A DNA stretch of 59,204 nucleotides, taken from positions 2,569,778 to 2,628,981 of the forward strand of contig NW_008705561.1 in NCBI RefSeq assembly GCF_000186865.1, in the 5' to 3' direction. The notes beneath the pieces were generated by a model, which was not told where the DNA came from, did no database searches, and worked only from the letters and a program-made list of their open reading frames with translations. This document shows positions 26,338-35,550 of this stretch, piece by piece (the first letter of the stretch is position 1; the number at the start of each line of letters is the position of its first letter). The position numbers were made by a program, and so were the translations under genes. This DNA comes from Aureococcus anophagefferens (Eukaryota > Sar > Pelagophyceae > Pelagomonadales > Pelagomonadaceae).

Positions 26338-27534
26338 TTAGTGCGGCGCGCAGGACGGGCAGGACGCGGGCGCGCCGCAGGTGCAGTTCCCGAGGATCGG
26401 CGGGTTCGGCGCGTCGCCGCAGCACCGCATGCCGAAGAGCGACATGCAGTTCGCCTCGCAGAGGTCGCTGCAGTTGCAGGGGAGCGGCGGGTGGGGGGGC
26501 GGCGTCGGCGGAGGGATCGGCAGCGCGGGACTGGGTGCTGTGTGTGGCTGCGCGGGAGCCATGTTCACGCCGCAAACCCCCGGCCCCTCTTTGTCGATGG
26601 CCAGGTGCACGTAGCCCGCCATGCCCCACGCGAGGCCCCAGCTGTTCTTGACGACCAGATACTCGTCGGTCGCGCCGACGAGGAGCACCGCGTGGTCGAG
26701 GGCCGTGCCGCAGCCCGAGGCGATGGTGCCCGATTTGTAGCTCTGCCAGACGGTGCTGTCGACGGCGACGGAGACGGGTCCCCGCTGGAGCGCGGCGAGG
26801 AGCGCCGCGGTGGAATTCTTTGCGATCGCGCGGTAGCCGTCGATGGCGGCGACGCGGCGCCCGCTCGCGGCGCCCCAGCACGCGTTCCCGCCGAAGCCGT
26901 CGCCCGCGGTGTAGGGGTAGTCATGTTCCGAGTCGATGCCCGAGTTGTTTTTCACGTATTCGAAGGCTCCGACGAAGTCGCCGCCGCCGCAGTCGTCGTT
27001 GCCGTAGGCGCGCGTGCATTCGACGAGCTGCTCCTCGCTCAGCGACCGCAGTTCGCCGGTCGCGATGGCGTAGGCGCCTTCGATAGCGCCGGTGGCCGAG
27101 AACGCCCAGCAACTGCCGCACGAGCCCTGATTTTTCACCGGCGTCACCGCGCCGCGCGTCCGCCAGTCGATCGGTGTCGCGGCTCCTCCGTCGTCGTCGG
27201 AGCGAGGCGCCGCGTCTTCGCCGGCGCGCCAGCGTCGCGGCCGAGACACGAGCGCGCGGAATTCGCTCTCCGTGAGGTCGGAGAACTGGTTGACGCCGAG
27301 CCGATACGACGCGCTGTTACTGTTGTGCTGCTGAATGCGCTGGACACTCGCGTCGAAGGCTGCCCGCTTTTGCAATCGTAGGTCTGCTGTCGCATAGGCG
27401 TTCAACGTGCCCGGAGCGCGAAACACGGCTTCCCAGTCCTCGAAGGACATGATCTCTGGCAATGTGTGCACGTCTTGCAGCTGGATTGCTGCGTTAGCGG
27501 CAGCCCAAGCAAGAATCAACATCGCGCGAGCCAT
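26338..27534 (-). CDS. Papain-family (C1A) cysteine protease with Cys-rich tail
   Basis: 398 aa. Signal peptide (first ~17 residues), then an I29 inhibitor prodomain (about 28-95, with FEDWEAVF and [14 protein letters not shown]). The mature domain starts near [19 protein letters not shown]. Catalytic residues are Gln136, Cys142, His281 and Asn297 ([26 protein letters not shown]). After the protease domain a Pro-rich hinge (about 335-352) leads to a ~45-residue module with ten cysteines ([28 protein letters not shown]), unlike plant granulin tails by spacing. Likely a lysosomal/vacuolar or secreted protease. Confidence 0.9.
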   Translation of the reverse strand: MARAMLILAWAAANAAIQLQDVHTLPEIMSFEDWEAVFRAPGTLNAYATADLRLQKRAAFDASVQRIQQHNSNSASYRLGVNQFSDLTESEFRALVSRPRRWRAGEDAAPRSDDDGGAATPIDWRTRGAVTPVKNQGSCGSCWAFSATGAIEGAYAIATGELRSLSEEQLVECTRAYGNDDCGGGDFVGAFEYVKNNSGIDSEHDYPYTAGDGFGGNACWGAASGRRVAAIDGYRAIAKNSTAALLAALQRGPVSVAVDSTVWQSYKSGTIASGCGTALDHAVLLVGATDEYLVVKNSWGLAWGMAGYVHLAIDKEGPGVCGVNMAPAQPHTAPSPALPIPPPTPPPHPPLPCNCSDLCEANCMSLFGMRCCGDAPNPPILGNCTCGAPASCPSCAPH

Positions 27535-27598
27535 CGGAGCGCTACAACTTGATTATGTTGCACTGCATTAATTGGTTCAGCTCCAGCTCGCGCCAAGC

Positions 27599-28701
27599 AT
27601 GGACAGCATGAGCTCGGGCTCGCTCTCAAAAAGCGTACGCCGGGTCGAGCCTACTGAGGCGAGCGACTGGGGAGGCGATGCCCAGCGGCCGCTTAAGGCC
27701 CGCGCGCCGCGGCTCCCAACTGATGTCTGGCTTGGTGTCGCGGTGCACTCTGCCGTCGACACGCTGCTGACGCTCGAGACCACGGGCAAGGACCTGCGCG
27801 ACCTCACGCGCGCCAAAACATTCGATTCGGTCTGGCGCCAGCGCTTTAGCACGGCCGCGCCCGAGCTGGCTACGGCTCTCCTGGAAGGGACGGGCCGCGA
27901 CCTCTGTCGGATGTACGAATCGCGGTGGCGGCATGCTAGAGGAGGCGGGAGTCACGTGGCAGGTAGCCTCGGCGTCAATCGTTGGCACGGTGTACCATCG
28001 AGTCCCTTGAATCCACCCAGAGTCATCCTCGTGGTGGACGATGTCGCTGGCGAGTTTGTGTGGGGCGGCGGCGACGGTTACGGCGAAAAGGATGGTGAAG
28101 ATCTTTGGTGGGCCCCGCAAAGGACAGTTCATTCGCAAGAGTATACTCGCCTGAAATTGCCAGTGTGGTGACCTCGTGCTACGTCGTCGACGACCAGAGG
28201 ATTGTCGAGCTTTGGAAAAATTATTCTGAGCCATCCAAAGTCACAGTGTATGACGACGACGACGACGATCATAGCGATTTGGAGGAGGGCGATTTGGAGT
28301 CACAATACCACGGCAACGTCGAGATCTTTGGTTTTTGTGGAGAAGCTATCCCGCAGCAGCGATTTGAACGGTACGCTACATCTTCTCATGAATTTCAAGA
28401 CTACCTCAAAGACAAGAAACGCAAAACTGATGAAACAGAGGTAGCTCCTTCAGACAACGTCGATCTGTGTACCCCTATGTGCTATGTTCGTTTTACCACG
28501 TCTGGATTCGACCTCGATGAAGACGGCATACAGCGCTATCAGCTCTTGGACGCCAGTCTCCGCATTGGTATACGTGACGACCTTGACACATTCGGGGATC
28601 TCGCTTCGCTTTCGTCCCTCCTGAAGTGTGTCCTTTCGCCTGAGAGTAGCCTCATGCGAGTTCCAGAGGCGGCACCCGAGCTCCATAACACACGCCCTTA
28701 G
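27599..28701 (+). CDS. F-box-like protein with a frame break
   Basis: Residues about 33-85 resemble an F-box (LPTDVWLGVAVHSAVDTLLTLE, KDLRDLTR, DSVWRQRF), which normally links a target to a Skp1-cullin ubiquitin ligase. The frame closes at 28170. The downstream coding pattern (VYSPEIASVVTSCYVVDDQ to the stop at 28701) is one frame over and open from 28099. The switch lies between about 28099 and 28167. It is too short for a normal intron, so it is a frameshift, a tiny intron or a draft error. The second half contains an acidic run (VYDDDDDDHSD). Base composition is far less GC-rich than the rest of the window. The stop interlocks with that of the next gene. Confidence 0.6.
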
Positions 28702-31700
28702 AAGCGCACGCGCAGCTTCGGATTCGCGTCCGCGGCGTCCGCGAGCGCGCGCCTCGCCGCGGGCGAGAGGCCGTTGGCGGAGACGTCGAGCTTCGTGAGC
28801 TTCGTCGCCATGCCGAGGCACTCGGCGATGTCCTCGGCGCCGGCGCTGTCGAGCTTGGAGAACCGCAGGTTGAGCTCGGTGAGGTGGAGGTCCGCGAGGA
28901 GCGCGTCCGCGATGGCCGACGCGCCGCCGCCGACGTCGACGTGCGAGAGGTCGAGGCGCGTGAGCTTGTGCGGCGACGGCGTCCGCGCCTGGACGCGCGC
29001 CGCGCGCGCGATCGCGGCGACGCCGTCCGGGCCGACGGCCGGGTTCCCGCCCAGGTTCAGGTCCGTGAGGCTGCCGCCCGCGCGCGCGAGCTCGTGCGCC
29101 GCGAGGAGCGCGTCGCCGTCGTCGAGCCCCCGCCGCGAGCCCCGGAGCGCGAAGGGCCCGGGCGCGTGGCCCCCGCAGAGGCTCAGCGCCGCGCGCGCGG
29201 CCGAGACCGCGGTCGCCGCCGCGTCGGCGCAGCCCAGGGACCGCAGCAGGTCGAGCCCCCGGAGCCGCTTCGCCTTGGCCAGCCCGAGGAGCGCGTCGAG
29301 GCCGTAGCGCTTCGCGACGTCGTCGGACGCCGCGAGCTCCCCGTTGCCGCTCGCGTCCACGGCCGTGACGCTCGCGTTCTTGCCCAGGAGGATCGCGACG
29401 ACGACCGCCGCCGCGGGGCCCAGGCGCCGGTCGCTCACGTCGACGAAGCCGTCGTCGCCGTCGCGGAGCGCCGCCGCGGGCAGGGACGTCGCCGGCCCCT
29501 TGGCGAAGCGGAGGTCGAGCGTCGCCAGGGGCCGCGCGCGCGCCGCGAGGCCGTCGCCGAGGGTCCGCGCGCCCTTGAGCCCCACGGGCAGGTCCCCGGG
29601 CAGGGCGAGCGTCTCCAGCGACGGGAGCCAGCGCGCGAGCGCCGCGCCCAAAGCGCACGCGCCCCGGGACCCGAAGTTCGTGCCCTCGAGGCTCAGGCGC
29701 GCGAGGCGCTCGTGGGCCGCGTCCTTGAAGGCCTCGCAGAGCGCGACGACGCCCGCGTCGCCGAGGTCGTTGCCCGACGCGTCGATCTCGTCGACGTCCT
29801 TCAAGACGCCGACGACCAGCGCCGCGTCGCGCGCGGACAGGCCCCGGTGCGACAGGTCGAGCACGCGCGCGCCGCCGGACGGAGGCGCCGCCGTCGCCGT
29901 CGGAGCCCGCGTCGCCGTCGGAGCCGTCGTCGGCGGCGGGCTCCGGCGCGGCGGCGCCCGCGCGGGCCCGGCGCCGCCGCGCGGCCCGGAGCGGCGACGG
30001 CGGCACGAGGTCGTGGACGAGCGTCGCGACGTTGCGGAGCTCCGGCGCCGAGAGGCCCCGGACGCTCGCGGCGGTCATGGCCGGGTTGTGGACGAGGTCG
30101 ACGCGCGTCAGAGTCGCGTTGCGGAGGAGCGCGTCCCTGAGCGCGAAGCCGCCCGCGTCGCCGAGGCCGTTCTCCCGCAGGTTCAGCCACGTCAGCGACG
30201 TCGTCGCCCCCAGCGCGGCCGCCAGGGGCGCGACGCCCGCGTCGCCGAGGGCGCAGTCGCGCGCGTCGAGCCACGTGAGGCTCGCCGACGCCGCGACGAG
30301 CGTTCCGAGCGCCGCGCCGCCGGCCGCGCGGAGCTCGTTGCCCCAGAGCGACAGGGCCGTGAGCGACGCCGCGATCGCGGGCCGCGTCCCGCAGACGCGG
30401 AGCAGCGCCGCGAGGCCGCCCGGGGCGAAGGCGCCGTCGCCGCGGACGTCGACGCCGCAGAGCTTGTTCGCCGAGGCGTCGAGGCTCGCGAGGGGCGCGC
30501 CGCGGCCGCCGAGGACCGCCGCGAGGAGTGCCGCGTCCCAGGCGCCCAGCCCCCGGCCCGCGAGGTCCAGGCTCGCCGCGCGGCGCTCGACCTCGGCCGC
30601 GCCGACGCGCGACGCCGCNNNNNNNNNNNNNNNNNNNNNNNNNNNNNNNNNNNNNNNNNNNNNNNNNNNNNNNNNNNNNNNNNNNNNNNNNNNNNNNNNN
30701 NNNNNNNNNNNNNNNNNNNNNNNNNNNNNNNNNNNNNNNNNNNNNNNNNNNNNNNNNNGAGGGCAGGCCCGCGACCAAACCGCGGCCGCGGCCGCGTCGA
30801 CGGCCGCGTCGCGGAGCGCGTCGCCGAGGTCCAGCGCGACGACGCGCAGCGCGAGCGCGTCGCGCGCGGTGTCGTCGGTCGGCGCGTCCGCGTTCTTGAG
30901 CCCCGGCCAGGCGCCCGCGGGGAGGAGGTCCTCCTTCCAGCCGAGCGCGCTCGCCGCGGCGCCGACGGCGAGGAGCGCGCGCTTCTGCTCGAGGACCGCG
31001 ACCTTGCGCACGAAGAGCGGGCCCGGGTGCACGGTCTCCAAGTTCGACGCCAGGCCGCCGCCCTCGCGGCGCCCCGTCGCGCCCGCGCGGCCGAGCTCGA
31101 CGGCGTCGAGGCGGACGCGCGCGCCGCGGAGCGCGTCGCCGCCGGCTTTCGAGACGAAGACGACGGGGCAGCCGACGGGCCGGGACCCGTCGCCGCGCGC
31201 CATGCGGATCAAGCCGTCGCCGTCCTCGTCGTTGGCGATGATGCAGAGCCCCGCGCCGGCCTCGGACGCGCGCGCGGCCTTGTCCTCGAAGCTGATGCCG
31301 CCGCCGCGGCGGACGAGTAGCGCGGCGCCGCCGACGTCGTCGTTCTCGAAGTCGCCGCCCGTGTCCGGGTCCGCCGTCGCCACCGCGAGCTCCGCCCCGG
31401 CCGCGAACGACGCCTCGAGGTCCGGCGCCCAGGCCGCGCGCGTGCACCGCACGGGCGTCGCCTCGCCGCCTCGGACCGCGGCGAGCCGCAGGAACGCGGG
31501 CGCCCGGCCGAGGCGGTCGAGCTCCGCGGCGCGGTCCTCGAAGACGACGCGCGCGAGGTGCCGCGCCTACCAAGCACGTCGGTGACAATATTTCGTCGTT
31601 TCCCCAGCTAAAAGCTCTCGAAAATCGTCACCGCCGCAGGACGCTGTGCCGCGCGCAGGCGCAGAGGCGCGCGAGGTCCCGGGCCGCCAGATGCGCGAAG

Positions 31701-32424
31701 AGCGTCCGCCGCTCCCGCGCGGGCCAGCTCTCGAGCCTGCGGCTTTCGCGGGCCACGTACGGCGGCGGCTCGAAGGCCGGGACGACGAAGAGGCCCGCGT
31801 CCTCGTCGACGGCCTCCGCGTCGCCCGCGTCGTCCGCGGCGGCGGGCGCGGCCCGGTCGTACCAGTGGCCCGCGCTCGCCTCCACGAAGCCGTCCTCGTA
31901 GCGGCCGTACCGGCCGTCGTCGTCGTCCGACGACGACGACGACGACGGCGACCCGGGCTCCGGCGCCAGGGGCGAGACGTCCAGGAAGTCGACGTCGGGC
32001 CGCGCGACGAGGATCGGCCGCCCGCGCGACGTCGTCACCGACGCCCAGCCCTCGACGGGCCTCACGACGCGGCAGCGCTGGCGGCCCCGGAGCGCGCGCA
32101 GCTCCGCGACGACCTCCGCGACGACCCGGGCGCGAGCTCCGCGACGACCTCCGAGTCGAAGTCGGCGCCCCGGCGGATCAGGATGGGCTGCGACCGTCTG
32201 GCGTTGATCTCGAAGACGAGCCAGGTCTCGCCTTCCGGCGGCCGAGGCGCCGCATCGCTCCGGAGGCCTCGGCGGCGGCGGCGGCGGCGCAGCCAGTAGG
32301 CCGCCGCCGCCGCGACCGACGCGGCCAAGGCCGCGGCGCCACCGCGGCGCAGGACGTTGCGCATCACTCCGCGGCGCAGGACGTGCGCATCAGTCCACCA
32401 TCGTGATTTCTTCTGGGGGTGCAA
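28698..32424 (-). CDS. Large SH3-like/F-box/PA/leucine-rich-repeat protein
   Basis: Read from 32424: an Arg-rich anchor with an Ala-rich hydrophobic stretch, then two SH3b-like strands (TWLVFEIN, SQPILIRRGADFDSE, and EGWASVTTSRGRPILVARPD). A Ser/Asp linker and an F-box-like helix pair follow (ARERRTLFAHLAARDLARL, then VVFEDRAAELD). Next is a protease-associated domain (ISFEDKAARASEAGAGLCI). Two blocks of ribonuclease-inhibitor-type leucine-rich repeats complete the protein. Two introns: 32148-32114 (35-nt tandem duplication) and introner element C1 (31654-31567). A 140-base N gap and one frame change near 29870 interrupt the LRR half. About 1200 aa if it is one gene; it could be two. Confidence 0.55.
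30619..30758. other. Assembly gap (140 N)
   Basis: Run of N inside the LRR gene. The coding frame on the minus strand agrees on both sides for this N count, since the PA-side and LRR-side frames are the same. Confidence 0.98.
31567..31645 (-). mobile_element. Short introner-type element C1 (about 79 bp) in an 88-nt GC-AG intron
   Basis: A 9-bp direct repeat GTGCCGCGC flanks it (31558-31566 and 31646-31654). On the coding strand the upstream copy GCGCGGCAC starts the intron (GC 5' site) and the element ends TTGGTAG. Splicing restores LCACARH then LARVVFED in phase 0. About 60 of its bases align with the intron at 38943-39028 in an unrelated gene. Confidence 0.78.
32114..32148 (-). repeat. 35-bp tandem duplication acting as a micro-intron or frameshift
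   Basis: GTCGTCGCGGAGCT occurs twice, 35 bp apart, on the coding strand. Removing one 35-nt unit (GTCGTC to GCGGAG) restores the SH3b frame (DSE then VVAELRALRG). The duplicated unit begins GT and ends AG because the original site was AG/GT. Confidence 0.7.
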
Positions 32425-32502
32425 GGTGCACAGTGATTTAATCGTTATTGAATTTTTATGCTCGCTATGGCGCTAGCGGCTGCCCTTGAGATGCGTTAAG
32501 AG

Positions 32503-34683
32503 ATGCGCGGACCGATGCGCGGCCTCGCGCTGCTGCTCGCGGTCCGCGCCGCAGCGGCGGCCGGTGCGGGCGGCGGCGCGCTCGTGCTCGTGACCGTCGA
32601 CGACGCCATCCTGCCGCTGCGCCTGTCCCTCGACCGCGTGGAGGCCGACGCGGCGAGCGCCGTGACCAAATTCGGCCTGGACGCGCGCGGCGTGGGCGCC
32701 TGCGCGACGGGCGACGCCGCGTGCGTCGCCGCGGCGCTCGTCCGCGAGGCGCGGACGCCCGCGCGCGCGGTGGCGTGCTCCCTCGACGCGCGCGGTACCG
32801 TCGCGGCCGACCGGCGCCGCGTCGACGTCGCGCTGGCCGTGGCGCGCGCCGGCGGCGCCAACGCGTCGGCGCCGTGGGCCGGCCGGCTCTTCGTCGACTA
32901 CGGCGTCGGCGGCGACGCCTTCGCGGGCTGGGTCGACGTCTCGGCGGCGGAAGGCGGCGTCGTGAGCCTCTGGCTCCCCGGCCGCGGCGCGCGGGACCCG
33001 GGCGCGCTCGCCGCGACCTTCGCGGGCGTCGCCGACTGCGACGGCGCCACGTGGCTCCACGCGGCCCTCGCGCTCGACCTGCCCGGCGACGCCGACGGCG
33101 CGCCGCCGGGCGACGCGCGCGAGGTCGTCGGACAAAACATGCACGGCGCGGTCGTCGTCGCGCGGCACCCGAACCTGGAAGGCGGCCGGGACACGCCCGT
33201 GCGCCTGCGGCTGCCGGCGACGCGCGGCGACGTGTACCGCGAGGCGCTCGCGGCCGTGGACCGCTTCGGCCTGGCGTCGGTCGCGGCCGGCGGCTGCGCG
33301 GCGGCCGACCGCGCGTGCTTCGCGCGGCGGCTCCTCGCGGAGGCGGAGCGGCCCATCGAGGCGCCGCGGTGCCGCCTCCATTTCGACCGGCCGCGCGACG
33401 GCGAGGTCCTCGTGCTGGGCCACATCGACATGGAGCTGAGCGTCGAGGTCGAGGCCGACGGCGCCTGGTCGCGCGCGGGCCGCTTCGCGGGGCGGCTCTT
33501 CCTCGACGCGTGGCCCAGCGACCCGGGCACGGCGCTCTTCACCATGCCCCCGCTCCGCCAGTGGCTCGACCTCGAGCCGGAGCACGAGTCCTACTTCTCC
33601 GTCAAGCTCGCGCCGCCGCGGCGGAGGCCCGGCGGCGGCGGCACGACCGCGCCGCGCGTCTCGGGGACCGTGGACGTCAACGTCGTCGCCTACGGCAGCG
33701 TCGCGGGCTTCTGCGAGCCGACGTACCTCCACGGGACGACGCGCGTCACCTACCGGCCCTTCCACGAGCCCTCGCCGCCCGCGCCCGTCCTCGACCGCGC
33801 GGCGCTCGCCGCGCGGCCGGACCCGCGCGCGGAGCTCGGGCTGACCTGCGCCTACGCGACGATCCTCTACGACACGTCCGAGGACACGGGCTACGCCCAC
33901 GGCCTGCTGGCGCTGCGGCGGTCGCTCGTCGAGGCCGGCGCGGCCGACCCGCTCTACGCGCTTCTCGGGGACGGCGTCGACGCGCGGACGCGCGCCGCGC
34001 TGCGGGCGACGGGCGTGCGCCCGGTGAACGTCTCGCGCGCGGCGCCGGGCGAGGAGTCGTCGGCGCTCCCGGCGCTCGGCCTGGGCCAGTGGGCGAAGCT
34101 CCAGCTCTGGAAGCTGCCCGCGGACCGCGTGTTGTACTTGGACGCGGACGTCGTCGTCCTGCGCAACATCGACGAGCTCTTCGCCGCGCTCGAACGGCGC
34201 GGCGGGCCGCCGGCGCCTTTGGCCGCCGTCGACGACTACTTCTCCGGGGGCGTGCTCTTCCTCGCGCCGAACGCCGCCGAAGAGACGGCGTTCGCGGACA
34301 CGCTGGCGCTGGACTCCGGGCGCTACGTCTACGGCGAGCAGGACTTTTTGAACGTCCACTTCGGCGGCGCGCACGCGCGACTCGGCTCGGAGTACAAGTG
34401 CCTCGCCAAGGACGTCCCGGAGAATCGCAGCGCGCTCGCGTCGATCTGCGCGGTCCTGGAGTTCTCGAGCTGTCCGACGCGGTGGGGCGGCGCCTGGAAG
34501 CCCTGGCACGGCATGGCCATGCTCGCGGACCCGGACTTCAAAATATGCACCTTCCGGCCCACCGGCGACTTCGAGAACCTCGTCGACGTCTGGCGGGGCT
34601 TCCACGAACGAGCGCTCGCGGACCTCGCGGCCCGCGGGCTCCCGCCCCTGCCGGACCCGGAGCCCTACTCCCACGCGGCGTAG
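32503..34683 (+). CDS. Glycosyltransferase family 8-like protein, copy 1
   Basis: 726 aa, one exon. Signal peptide (MRGPMRGLALLLAVRAAAAAG) then two repeated beta-rich modules (about 25-215 and 216-410, each with RLRLPATR or RLSLDR type strands and paired cysteines). The C-terminal catalytic domain (about 425-710) has the GT8 features CAYATILYDTS, WAKLQLWKLPADRVLYLDADVVVL (DxD at 547-549), FSGGVLFLAPN and GEQDFLNVHF. GT8 enzymes transfer glucose or galactose (glycogenin, galactinol synthase); here the signal peptide points to the Golgi or ER. A second copy lies 0.9 kb downstream with a highly similar C-terminal half. Confidence 0.82.
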   Translation: MRGPMRGLALLLAVRAAAAAGAGGGALVLVTVDDAILPLRLSLDRVEADAASAVTKFGLDARGVGACATGDAACVAAALVREARTPARAVACSLDARGTVAADRRRVDVALAVARAGGANASAPWAGRLFVDYGVGGDAFAGWVDVSAAEGGVVSLWLPGRGARDPGALAATFAGVADCDGATWLHAALALDLPGDADGAPPGDAREVVGQNMHGAVVVARHPNLEGGRDTPVRLRLPATRGDVYREALAAVDRFGLASVAAGGCAAADRACFARRLLAEAERPIEAPRCRLHFDRPRDGEVLVLGHIDMELSVEVEADGAWSRAGRFAGRLFLDAWPSDPGTALFTMPPLRQWLDLEPEHESYFSVKLAPPRRRPGGGGTTAPRVSGTVDVNVVAYGSVAGFCEPTYLHGTTRVTYRPFHEPSPPAPVLDRAALAARPDPRAELGLTCAYATILYDTSEDTGYAHGLLALRRSLVEAGAADPLYALLGDGVDARTRAALRATGVRPVNVSRAAPGEESSALPALGLGQWAKLQLWKLPADRVLYLDADVVVLRNIDELFAALERRGGPPAPLAAVDDYFSGGVLFLAPNAAEETAFADTLALDSGRYVYGEQDFLNVHFGGAHARLGSEYKCLAKDVPENRSALASICAVLEFSSCPTRWGGAWKPWHGMAMLADPDFKICTFRPTGDFENLVDVWRGFHERALADLAARGLPPLPDPEPYSHAA

Positions 34684-34691
34684 CACTTGCC

Positions 34692-35498
34692 TTAGAGGAA
34701 CGACCCGATGGCGATCTCGAGTTCGGGAAGGGCGACGCCGAGCTTCTTGCGGAGAAGTGTTCGCAGCGTCCACAGCGTCTGCAGCAGCCGCGCGGCTTTT
34801 TCTCTCATGGCGTGGCTGGCGCCGTTATAGAAAACAGCGTCCTTCACCATCACCGTGCCCTCCCGCGCGAGCTGGGCAAGCGCCTCCATGCCGAGCGCCG
34901 CCGTGATTGCGACATAGACATCTTCCGCTTCCGAGCTGATAGCGGTCAGTTGTTCCGATTCGTCTACAGACGCGGCGATCGTGTGCAGTACGACCACCGC
35001 TAATGCGCTCGCGCTGCGATTCATACCGTTGGCAAGTTCGACCAAGGGGGTCACACTCTGGGCGAGCTTGACAAGTGGCTGTATATGCCTTCGCTTTTCG
35101 TGACCCCATTGTACGATGCGCGTCAGCGCGTACGCGGCTCTCGTTTTGGCCTCGGCGCTGCCGGTGTCGGCGAGCGTGACGAGCGCTGGAATTGTGGTGG
35201 CCAAGGCGACGGCGACGCTCATAGGAAGAGGTCTGCGCATTTCCGCGAGGCCCATCAGCGCCCAGACAGCTTTCATTTTGGCAGCCTCACTTCCATTCTC
35301 AACGAGCTCGATGAGCGGCGGGATGGCGCCTCCCGCCACGATCGCTTCGCAATAATAGGAGCTGTTGAAAAACATCATCGCCATTGCCTGCTTCTCCTCA
35401 TCATCGCCGTCTCGCAAGAGGCGCACTCCTGCAGCCACATTTGCTTCCAGGCCGTCTCCCATGCCGAAGGACGACAAAAAAAGTTCAGGGAACGACAT
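34692..35498 (-). CDS. Armadillo-repeat protein
   Basis: 268 aa, one exon, with about five ARM/HEAT-like helices (AIPPLIELVENGSEAAKMKA, TIPALVTLADTGSAEAKTRA, VTPLVELANGMNRSASALAV, MEALAQLAREGTVMVKDAV). The repeat spacing of about 42 residues is typical. It probably serves as a binding scaffold; partner unknown. The gene sits on the opposite strand between the two GT8 copies and is markedly less GC-rich than them, so it may have been inserted between tandem duplicates. Its stop is 8 bp from the GT8-1 stop. Confidence 0.75.
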   Translation of the reverse strand: MSFPELFLSSFGMGDGLEANVAAGVRLLRDGDDEEKQAMAMMFFNSSYYCEAIVAGGAIPPLIELVENGSEAAKMKAVWALMGLAEMRRPLPMSVAVALATTIPALVTLADTGSAEAKTRAAYALTRIVQWGHEKRRHIQPLVKLAQSVTPLVELANGMNRSASALAVVVLHTIAASVDESEQLTAISSEAEDVYVAITAALGMEALAQLAREGTVMVKDAVFYNGASHAMREKAARLLQTLWTLRTLLRKKLGVALPELEIAIGSFL

Positions 35499-35550
35499 TG
35501 AGGTTTCGCTGGTACGCTTATGGGAGCTAGGCAGCCTCCGCTGAGCAAGT

